From Eggerthella sp. CAG:298 (lineage in GTDB: Bacteria; Actinomycetota; Coriobacteriia; Coriobacteriales; Eggerthellaceae): a stretch of DNA of 9,083 nt. This document shows positions 1 through 5,783 of the stretch, piece by piece (positions within the stretch are counted from its first letter, which is position 1; each line of letters begins with the position of its first letter). The position numbers and the translations under genes are program-made. Under the pieces are notes generated by a model. The model did not search any database and had not been told where the DNA came from. It worked only from the letters and a program-made list of their open reading frames with translations. The DNA is taken from contig FR895131.1 of NCBI GenBank assembly GCA_000435675.1, positions 17,019 to 26,101 on the forward strand, written 5' to 3'.

Positions 1-1175
1 TATCGCTCCCTACGGTCGCTGAGGAGTTAAGACAACAGTCTTTTTGGCGTATTTTTTTCGACGATAGGCAAAGCGACGATTTCGAGCGCGCTGAATATGT
101 CTATTCGATCATCGACCGCGACAACAGTACCATTTCGCATTCGCTTGCCGAAGCACTCGCAGAAGGCGGGGAGGCGACCTGGGTAGCGGATGACCGTGTT
201 GCTATTCAGGATGCGGTCGCGAAGGGCCATGTGGATTACCTGCTCATCATCCCTGAAGGCTATGAGGAGCGTTTCCTCGCAGCGAAGAGCGCTGAAGAGA
301 TCCCTGAAATGGAAGTGATATTCAGTTACTCCTCGCTTTCGGGAGCATACGTGGATGAAGTCGTGAACGAATATGCCTCGCTGCTCCACACGCTGGCACT
401 TTCCGAAGGAACGGGGGATGTTGGTGCTCTCACGCAAGATGCGCTCGCTTTCGCATCCAAGCAGGCCCAGGGCACCGTGCTTGAGGGCGAGCAGTCCGCC
501 TCTCCTCTTGACCAGCTCATCTTCTACCTTACGTGGGGTATGTATCCGCTCTTCACCGGCATCACCGTATGCATCGGTGTGCTGCTCTACCGCATGGGTC
601 GCAGCGATGTGCGCAAGCGTAACCTTGCTTCTCCGCTGCCGCTTCGATCGCTCAATGCGCAACTGGTGCTCAGTTGCCTTGCCATTGCGCTCGCTTCGGT
701 TGCGTGGGTGCTCGTGCTCGGTGCGCTCTTCTTCCCTGAAGGAGTCGCGCTGCTCGGGGCGGGCGGCATGGCGGCGATCGCGCTCGTGGTGCTCGTCTTT
801 TCGCTCATTCCCGCATCCATCGGATTTATGCTCGGTATGCTCGGTGCCAATACGGCGGTGGCGAATTCGGTAGGGAACATTGTCGGCCTTGCGATATCGT
901 TCTTCGGTGGTGCGTGGTTCTCGATCAGCCTTATGGAGCCGGTGGTACGTGATATCGCCCATTGGTTACCAGGTCTTTGGTATACGCAGGCATGTCAGGC
1001 GGTTGCCGATCTTTGCGCGGGTACGGCAGGCGCGCAAGCAAGCGTGCTCCTCATCGCGCTCGGCGTGATGGCGCTTTTCGCCCTTGCTTTCTTCTGTGTG
1101 GGACTCGTTGCTGCGAAGAAGCGCGCGCAAACCGCTGAAGCAGGGGGCAACCGCGGCGCTGAAGCGGTGCTCTAG
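1..1175 (+). CDS. ABC-2 type transporter permease, 5' end not in window or truncated
   Basis: Membrane subunit of an ABC exporter of the ABC-2 type (ABC2_membrane_3-like). The reading frame is open from base 3 to the TAG at 1173-1175, about 390 codons. A GTG at 231 is a possible start, but it would cut off the extracellular domain: the stretch IIDRDNSTISHSLAEAL, typical of the N-terminal extracytoplasmic part of these permeases, is encoded upstream of it (about nt 110-165). The loop VDYLLIIPEGYEERF follows (from nt 231), then five hydrophobic segments at about nt 525-590, 665-735, 760-840, 860-935 and 1035-1115, and a short charged cytoplasmic tail. The first membrane helix, expected before the extracellular domain, is not seen: the first 15 or so residues are polar. 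No ATPase gene is present, so it must lie upstream or elsewhere. The substrate cannot be told. Family call confident; intactness uncertain. Confidence 0.8.
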   Translation, partial: SLPTVAEELRQQSFWRIFFDDRQSDDFERAEYVYSIIDRDNSTISHSLAEALAEGGEATWVADDRVAIQDAVAKGHVDYLLIIPEGYEERFLAAKSAEEIPEMEVIFSYSSLSGAYVDEVVNEYASLLHTLALSEGTGDVGALTQDALAFASKQAQGTVLEGEQSASPLDQLIFYLTWGMYPLFTGITVCIGVLLYRMGRSDVRKRNLASPLPLRSLNAQLVLSCLAIALASVAWVLVLGALFFPEGVALLGAGGMAAIALVVLVFSLIPASIGFMLGMLGANTAVANSVGNIVGLAISFFGGAWFSISLMEPVVRDIAHWLPGLWYTQACQAVADLCAGTAGAQASVLLIALGVMALFALAFFCVGLVAAKKRAQTAEAGGNRGAEAVL

Positions 1176-1366
1176 TTCGCCAGTGAACCTGCGACCTGTC
1201 AACGATCACGAACTCCGAACATCTGAGTGAAAAGTCGAGTGAGACGAACAGTAGGTAACAGAAGAAACGGCGGAGCGGCAAGACGACAGAGAAGAACAAG
1301 CTCGGATCCTGTTTGGCCTCTACCTTCGAATCCAGCTCTGTCTCTGTGCGATCATGCGCAGATTGG
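1176..1366. other. Intergenic gap between convergent genes, no clear terminator
   Basis: This 191-base stretch separates the converging permease and MATE genes. I looked for a bidirectional terminator and found only weak dyads: AGTTCG/CGAACT (1174-1179 with 1209-1214, 29-nt loop) and GACAGAG/CTCTGTC (1285-1291 with 1336-1342, 44-nt loop). Neither has a T-run. No supported gene lies here. Confidence 0.4.
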
Positions 1367-2740
1367 CTAGCTTGCGGCTTCGGTGTTCTTATGCAAGGTC
1401 AGGCTTTTCTTGCTGTATCCGTAGCGATTACGCAGCGCGATCATGAAAGTGACGGCTATGATGGCAGCGCACAGCTCAGCGATCGACACCGAAAGCCAAA
1501 TACCATCGATTCCCCAAATGAGCGGCAGGATCAGCACTGCACCGCATTCGAATACGAGTGTACGGAGGAATGCGATCAAGGCAGAGATGAGCCCATTGTT
1601 CAGCGAGGTGAAGAACGCCGAGCCGTAGATCGGGATGCCCATCAGGAGGAACGCCAACGCATAGAGGCGATACGCTTGCACGGTGAAATCCAAGAGTTCA
1701 GGATCGTAGCTCACGAAGATGTAAGACAGCGCTGGTGCGAGCGTTTCGGCGGCGGCAAACATCACGATCGAGAACACCCCGATGATCTTCAAGCTCTTCA
1801 TCATGATGTTGCGCATCTCGCGCTTGTTGCCAGCGCCGTATTGGTAGCTCATCAGCGGCGATGAGCCCATCGCGTAGCCCATCAGGATCGCAGCGAAGAT
1901 CATGGCGGTATAGCCGATCACGCTGTAGGCGGCCACCCCGTTCTCGCCGATATAGCGCAGCAGCTGGAAGTTGTAGAGGGTGGCGACCAGGCTGGTGGCG
2001 ATGTTCGAGACCAACTCCGATGAGCCGTTCAGGCACGCCTTTCCTAAAGGTCGCCATTCGAGCTTCGTGCGCACGAAGCGCAGATGGCTTTCGTTCTTCC
2101 GTGCGAAATAGATAAGCGGTATCACGCCACCGACTATCTGACCGAGTGCGGTGGCGGCTGCTGCTCCTGCTACCGACCAGCCGAATATGCAGATGAAGAG
2201 CCAGTCGAGCACGACATTTGTCAGCCCTGCGATAACGGTTACCGCGAATCCGAGCGAAGGCTTGCCTGCGGTCGAGAAGAGGATCTGGAAAGCGAATTGG
2301 AGCGCGAAGAAGGGTAGCACGGCCATGATCCACCGGCCATAGATGAGCGTTTGTTCGAGCAAGTCTCCGCTTGCGCCAAGCGCTATGATCAGTGGTTCCA
2401 TGATGATCTGGCCGACCACGCCAAGCACGGTGCTCAAGATGACCGCGAAGATGACGCACATGGTAAAGTAGCGATTCGCTCGTTCATCATCGCCTTCGCC
2501 GCGCGTTTTTGCAACGAGTGCGCTTCCGCCCGTCCCTATCATGAGACCGACCGCTGCGAAGATCATGATGACCGGCCAGATCAGGTTGACCGCAGCAAGT
2601 GCGGTCTTCCCGATGAAATTCGAGACGAAAAGCCCGTCCACAACGGTATAGAGCGAGGTGAAGACCATCATCGCCATGGTGGGCAAGGTGAATTTGAGGA
2701 GGCTTTTTACCGTAAAATGGTTTTCGAGGAATCTTGCCAT
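1367..2740 (-). CDS. MATE family multidrug efflux transporter, MepA-like
   Basis: Inner-membrane cation-coupled antiporter of the MATE family (MOP superfamily), 457 residues, the normal length for a 12-helix MatE protein. The two homologous halves are visible. The N-lobe carries YTVVDGLFVSNFIG at residues 31-44, with the conserved acidic residue D35 in helix 1, and GTGGSALVAKTRGEG at 69-83. The C-lobe opens with NGSSELVSNIA at 238-248 and has GSSPLMSYQYGAGN at 292-305, a hallmark of the MepA-type branch. The ATG at 2738-2740 has AGGA six bases upstream (AGGATGCTCT before ATG), which fixes the start. It lies 45 nt behind the MarR regulator on the same strand, so the two are probably co-transcribed from the promoter at 3344-3372, as in mepRA. 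In that model it exports the compound(s) sensed by the regulator. By family these are hydrophobic cations and dyes, but the actual substrate is unknown. Confidence 0.92.
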   Translation of the reverse strand: MARFLENHFTVKSLLKFTLPTMAMMVFTSLYTVVDGLFVSNFIGKTALAAVNLIWPVIMIFAAVGLMIGTGGSALVAKTRGEGDDERANRYFTMCVIFAVILSTVLGVVGQIIMEPLIIALGASGDLLEQTLIYGRWIMAVLPFFALQFAFQILFSTAGKPSLGFAVTVIAGLTNVVLDWLFICIFGWSVAGAAAATALGQIVGGVIPLIYFARKNESHLRFVRTKLEWRPLGKACLNGSSELVSNIATSLVATLYNFQLLRYIGENGVAAYSVIGYTAMIFAAILMGYAMGSSPLMSYQYGAGNKREMRNIMMKSLKIIGVFSIVMFAAAETLAPALSYIFVSYDPELLDFTVQAYRLYALAFLLMGIPIYGSAFFTSLNNGLISALIAFLRTLVFECGAVLILPLIWGIDGIWLSVSIAELCAAIIAVTFMIALRNRYGYSKKSLTLHKNTEAAS

Positions 2741-2785
2741 AGAGCATCCTGATCCTTGTTCGTAAGGTGGTCGACGTGAGGTTGC

Positions 2786-3310
2786 TCAGTCGTCTTTTCT
2801 GGTTTTGGCCGATACCGTTGTGTACTCGTCCTGTGGGCGGTTCGCGTCGTTGTCGAGCGCATCGAATTCTTTGCGGAGCGCCTCAAGATAATGCTCGACG
2901 AAGTGGGGAAGAGCAGCTTGTTCTTCTTCGGAAAGGCTTGCAACTGCTCGCACTTCCGCTTCGAATACCGGCTCGACAAAGCTGCGGGCACACTCCCAAC
3001 CAGCTTCAGTGAGATAGACCTGGACGAAGCGGCTATTTTGACGCTCGGTTCGCAGGAGCCCTTCTTCCTCTAAGCGCTTTACGCTTGATGAGAGCGTTTG
3101 CTTCGAGAGGAAGCTCGTCTTGCAAAGCTGTGAAAGACGTTGTCCATCTTCGATGTAGAGCGCATACAGGATGTCGAAAGCGCTGTCGGATAAGCTGCGC
3201 TTTTTTGCGATGTTGTGATAGATCACGTTTGCCTCTTCGTAGAACGTATTGATCGCGAATACCGCTTTGGTAGTGAGATTCGATGCTTGAGAGACACTAG
3301 ATGGCTGCAT
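2786..3310 (-). CDS. MarR family winged-helix transcriptional regulator
   Basis: Cytoplasmic dimeric repressor, 174 residues, slightly longer than the usual 140-160 because of a charged, probably disordered C-terminal tail from about residue 152. The helix-turn-helix spans about 58-82 (LSQLCKTSFLSKQTLSSSVKRL), with the recognition helix at about 69-82. It is followed by EEEGLLRTER and a wing with RFVQVYLTEAG at 94-104, the MarR wing plus start of the next helix. The flanking helices for dimerisation and ligand binding are residues 12-36 and about 107-150. The ATG at 3308-3310 has only a weak Shine-Dalgarno (GAAAG about 7 nt upstream). The gene is first in a two-gene unit with the MATE pump. 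Two 16-bp palindromes in its own promoter are the obvious operators, so it probably represses itself and the pump and is released by a drug-like ligand. The wing lacks the common DxR acidic residue (it reads QNSR), a mild variation. Confidence 0.92.
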   Translation of the reverse strand: MQPSSVSQASNLTTKAVFAINTFYEEANVIYHNIAKKRSLSDSAFDILYALYIEDGQRLSQLCKTSFLSKQTLSSSVKRLEEEGLLRTERQNSRFVQVYLTEAGWECARSFVEPVFEAEVRAVASLSEEEQAALPHFVEHYLEALRKEFDALDNDANRPQDEYTTVSAKTRKDD

Positions 3311-3330
3311 AGGACATCTTTCAAGGTAGG

Positions 3331-3346
3331 AGTACGATTTCGTACT
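3331..3346. promoter_or_regulatory. MarR operator palindrome 1 (start-site proximal)
   Basis: AGTACGATTTCGTACT is a perfect dyad, 7-bp arms around a central TT. It overlaps the last bases of the -10 (3344-3346) and the predicted start site, so a bound dimer would block RNA polymerase. Its centre is 20 bp, two helical turns, from palindrome 2, so two dimers would sit on the same face of the DNA. Size and placement fit known MarR operators; binding is inferred. Confidence 0.8.
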
Positions 3347-3372
3347 ATAAAGTATGAAATCGTACTTGTCAA
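3344..3372 (-). promoter_or_regulatory. sigma-70-type promoter of the marR-MATE unit
   Basis: Read on the minus strand: TTGACA (3372-3367, perfect -35), a 17-bp spacer (3366-3350) and TATAGT (3349-3344, one mismatch from the -10 consensus). Transcription should start near 3337, giving a leader of roughly 27 nt before the MarR ATG at 3310. One operator palindrome fills most of the spacer and the other overlaps the -10 and start point. Confidence 0.85.
3351..3366. promoter_or_regulatory. MarR operator palindrome 2 (in the -35/-10 spacer)
   Basis: AGTATGAAATCGTACT has the same arms as palindrome 1 with one mismatched pair (T instead of C in the left arm). It fills 16 of the 17 spacer bases and directly abuts the -35 hexamer at 3367. 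It is separated from palindrome 1 by four bases (ATAA). Probably the second binding site for the regulator encoded next door. Confidence 0.78.
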
Positions 3373-3427
3373 TCAGCCCACAATTCCACCTTCACCATTT
3401 CACGATTTCTTACATCCTGGTAAAGAT

Positions 3428-3481
3428 ATGTTGGAGAATTTGAAAGAGCGCATGATCGCATTGCACCAGCGGCGCAAGTAG
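3428..3481 (+). other. Possible 17-codon leader ORF before the flippase gene
   Basis: An ATG at 3428 opens a 17-codon frame (MLENLKERMIALHQRRK) closed by TAG at 3479-3481 and immediately TGA at 3482-3484. It is in the same frame as the flippase start at 3497, with only 12 bases between the second stop and that ATG. The ATG at 3428 has no clear ribosome site; an internal ATG at 3452 has GAAAGAG upstream. It could be a leader peptide coupled to the next gene, a degraded older N-terminus, or chance. I cannot decide from sequence alone. Confidence 0.25.
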
Positions 3482-3496
3482 TGAGATTATCTAGAT

Positions 3497-5020
3497 ATGA
3501 TGAAGGACCGCCGAACGACAGACTATCCGCAGCACGCCTCACAACCGCGCCTGCAAGAGGGTACGCGGCAGCACAAGGAACCACGCCTGCACAAGCAGAA
3601 CTTCATCGCGCGCTTGGTGAATCAGTGGTTCGATCGCGTGATGGGCGCGCTCTCTGAAGGCTCGCTTTCCGATCAAAAGGAAGAATATGCTGCGCATCGC
3701 ACCACGCGTGATTTCATCTGGAACACGGTTGGTGTGGGTGCTTGGGGCATGGTCTTCCCGATCCTCACCATCATCGCCACGCAACTGGTCGGTGCCGAGC
3801 AGGCAGGCATGTTCTCGATGGCCTTCGTTACCGGCACGCTGCTCATGATCCTGGCAAATTTCGGTGTGCGCACTTATCAGGTCTCGGATGTGAACGAGAA
3901 GCACACGTTCATGGATTACCAGATCAACCGTTGGATCACCTGCGTGGTCATGGTGGCAGTCGGGGCGATCTATTGCCAGATCCGTGGCTACGATAACACC
4001 ATGTTCTATATCTCGATCGGCGTGTATCTCTACCGCATGGTCGACGGACTGGCAGATGTGTACGAAGGCCGTCTCCAGCAGGTCGATAAGCTCTACCTGG
4101 CAGGTATCTCACAGGCCATTCGTTCGGTAGCGGCACTCGTTGTGTTCTCGATTCTGCTGCTCATCACGCGCAATATGATCGTCGCCTGTATCGGCATGGC
4201 GGTTGCTGCGGCGGTAACCTTTGTGGTGGTCACCTTCCCGCTCACGCTCTTGGAGACGCCGAAGGAACGCTCATGGAGTGCGGCCTCGATCGGGCAGCTC
4301 TTCAAGAATTGCGCACCGCTCTTCGTGGCGCTCTTCCTCTATGCGGTCATCGATAACATGCCGAAGTTCGTGATGGAAGGCACGCTCTCCTACGACAATC
4401 AGCTCTATTTCAATGCGCTCTATTTCCCTGCGCAGGGCATCCTGCTCACCGTGCAGCTGGTCTACAAGCCGCTTCTTGTGCGCATGGCCAACGTTTGGAA
4501 CGATCCGGCGAAACGCCGTCGCTTCGACCTGATCATTCTGGGCATCTTCGTGCTCATCATCGTACTCACCGTGGTGAATGTGGGGATCATGGCATGGATC
4601 GGTATCCCCATCATGAGCTTCCTCTATGGCATCGATTTCGAGCAGTTCAGGGGACTGAGCTACATCATGCTAGCAGCTGGTGGCGTGACCGCTGCGATTG
4701 ATTTCCTCTACCAGACCATCACGATCATGCGTCGCCAGAAAGACGTTACGAAGCTCTATGTCATCACGCTCGGCTTCTCGCTGTTCGTGCCTACGCTGCT
4801 CGTCATCTTCACGGGGTTGCCGGGCGCGGTGATCGGATACTTGATCGTGATGACGCTGCTCTTCGTGCTGCTGGTTTGGGAGTATCTGCGCATCCGTTCG
4901 AGCTTGAACAAGCAAGATCGTGCTCCGCGTTCGCGTGAGCGCGTGAGCGTTGCGCAAGAAGAGCCCTCGCACGAGGATGCGCTGATGCAAACAGCCTACG
5001 TTCCCAGGAGAGCTTTATAA
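3497..5020 (+). CDS. Polysaccharide (lipid-linked oligosaccharide) flippase, MOP superfamily, Wzx/RfbX-like
   Basis: Membrane transporter expected to flip lipid-linked sugar units across the cytoplasmic membrane for surface polysaccharide assembly (COG2244-like). It has 507 residues; the family is usually 420-500. Residues 1-70 form a polar, basic cytoplasmic extension. The first helix with the family start is RDFIWNTVGVGAWGMVFPIL at 71-90, followed by ATQLVGAEQAGMFSMAF and NFGVRTYQVSD (121-131). Further hydrophobic helices run to about 465, roughly 12-14 in all, and a charged tail of about 40 residues ends the protein. The ATG at 3497 (or the adjacent ATG at 3500) has no strong Shine-Dalgarno; a downstream ATG at residue 49 would still keep the whole membrane domain. 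It is divergent from marR and has no glycosyltransferase or polymerase next to it, so its glycan is unknown. Its place in the MOP superfamily is clear; the exact substrate class is inferred. Confidence 0.85.
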   Translation: MMKDRRTTDYPQHASQPRLQEGTRQHKEPRLHKQNFIARLVNQWFDRVMGALSEGSLSDQKEEYAAHRTTRDFIWNTVGVGAWGMVFPILTIIATQLVGAEQAGMFSMAFVTGTLLMILANFGVRTYQVSDVNEKHTFMDYQINRWITCVVMVAVGAIYCQIRGYDNTMFYISIGVYLYRMVDGLADVYEGRLQQVDKLYLAGISQAIRSVAALVVFSILLLITRNMIVACIGMAVAAAVTFVVVTFPLTLLETPKERSWSAASIGQLFKNCAPLFVALFLYAVIDNMPKFVMEGTLSYDNQLYFNALYFPAQGILLTVQLVYKPLLVRMANVWNDPAKRRRFDLIILGIFVLIIVLTVVNVGIMAWIGIPIMSFLYGIDFEQFRGLSYIMLAAGGVTAAIDFLYQTITIMRRQKDVTKLYVITLGFSLFVPTLLVIFTGLPGAVIGYLIVMTLLFVLLVWEYLRIRSSLNKQDRAPRSRERVSVAQEEPSHEDALMQTAYVPRRAL

Positions 5021-5033
5021 GACACGGATCTTT

Positions 5034-5095
5034 GCTCGTGCGCGTATGACCTTCTGTATCAGCCTTAGCTCGTGCGCGCTTGACCCGCTGCATCA
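5034..5095. repeat. Imperfect tandem repeat, 34-bp period, between convergent genes
   Basis: Two copies of a 28-base unit start at 5034 and 5068. The first 11 bases (GCTCGTGCGCG) are identical, and the next 17 match at 12 positions (TGACC, CTG and ATCA are shared). The second copy ends exactly on the stop codon of the DUF6320-like gene (5093-5095). It nearly fills the 72-bp gap after the flippase stop. There is no T-run, so a standard intrinsic terminator is not apparent. Confidence 0.65.
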
Positions 5096-5749
5096 ACGAT
5101 GGAAGAGCTTCTGCATCTCGGAGAAGAGCTGCTTGCGGGTGAGCACGAGCAGCAATACCAAGAGCAATCCCGAAACAACGCCACTCGCGATCGAGAGCGC
5201 CGGCTGGCTCACCAGCCCTGTTGCGAGCAGAACGAGGGGCACCATGCCGAGCATGAAATTGAACAGCAGATACTTCGCGTAACCCTGCACGAATCCGTTG
5301 CGGAACACCGCCACGAGCACGCCGTTGAAGAAAAGAGCCACGAGCGTGAGCGCGGGAACGACATAGGTGGCAAGACGGCTATCGCCCGTTGCGAGCAGCA
5401 ACAAGAGCGCGAGCGCCATCACCACAAGGAAGTAGCGCTCGATGATACGGAGAAAGCTGGGGGAGTGCACGACCACGTTGCGGATGAAGATGTAGTTCAC
5501 GATCACTGCAGCAAAGGAAGCGATCCAAGTTAGGGCTGATGCATGCGTGCGCACGCAGAGGAACGCCACGAAAGCCAGCGCGGCGAACGTGAGCGCGATC
5601 ATGGAGCGCTTCGCAAGCTTCTTGGTGCGTGCAAGTTCGTTTTCCGGGAATATCATGCCCTCAGGCGTTCTCTCGAGCTTGCTTCCGCACAGAGGGCAGC
5701 GATCGAGCACGCCCGTGAAATCGATATGACAGGAGGGGCAGTATCTCAT
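5093..5749 (-). CDS. Zinc-ribbon membrane protein resembling DUF6320
   Basis: Protein of unknown function, 218 residues. An N-terminal zinc ribbon is formed by C4-P-S-C7 and C18-P-L-C21-G. A short charged linker follows, then about six hydrophobic helices at roughly 50-66, 74-90, 105-121, 127-148, 160-180 and 186-204, ending in a basic tail (RKQLFSEMQKLFHR). The architecture matches what I remember as DUF6320 proteins, which often sit beside an alcohol-acetyltransferase-like protein and an alpha/beta-hydrolase; that recollection is not checked. The start is secure: AAGGAG lies seven bases before the ATG at 5747-5749. It is the last gene of the four-gene operon, 34 nt after the acyltransferase stop. 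The ribbon is predicted to face the cytoplasm, so it may anchor or recruit the soluble acyltransferase or esterase to the membrane. That role is inference. Confidence 0.82.
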   Translation of the reverse strand: MRYCPSCHIDFTGVLDRCPLCGSKLERTPEGMIFPENELARTKKLAKRSMIALTFAALAFVAFLCVRTHASALTWIASFAAVIVNYIFIRNVVVHSPSFLRIIERYFLVVMALALLLLLATGDSRLATYVVPALTLVALFFNGVLVAVFRNGFVQGYAKYLLFNFMLGMVPLVLLATGLVSQPALSIASGVVSGLLLVLLLVLTRKQLFSEMQKLFHR

Positions 5750-5783
5750 AACCTTCTCCTTCTGTCGTCTGTGTGCGTGTTCT

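Noticed and set aside
27..962. 311-codon open frame on the minus strand opposite the ABC permease
   Set aside because: Very Arg/His/Glu-rich translation with no family resemblance. It is the antisense shadow of GC-rich coding DNA with clear membrane segments on the plus strand.
1285..1342. GACAGAG/CTCTGTC inverted repeat as a terminator between permease and MATE genes
   Set aside because: A 7-bp stem with a 44-nt loop and no T-run is not a credible intrinsic terminator.
1314..1350. TTCGAATCC near the MATE 3' end, resembling a tRNA T-loop
   Set aside because: No acceptor, D or anticodon stems can be drawn around it, so it is not a tRNA.
1313..1864. 183-codon plus-strand frame opposite the MATE gene
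   Set aside because: Polar, low-information translation antisense to a well-recognised transporter, with no ribosome site.
1698..2459. 253-codon minus-strand frame inside the MATE gene in another frame
   Set aside because: Shifted-frame shadow of the MATE coding sequence, rich in Arg and His.
3366..3394. TTGTCA on the plus strand as a -35 for the flippase gene
   Set aside because: No acceptable -10 at 16-18 bp (the hexamer there reads CCTTCA). The match arises from the operator and -35 of the opposite promoter.
5099..5533. 144-codon plus-strand frame rich in Glu, Gln and His
   Set aside because: Antisense shadow of the hydrophobic helices of the DUF6320-like protein.
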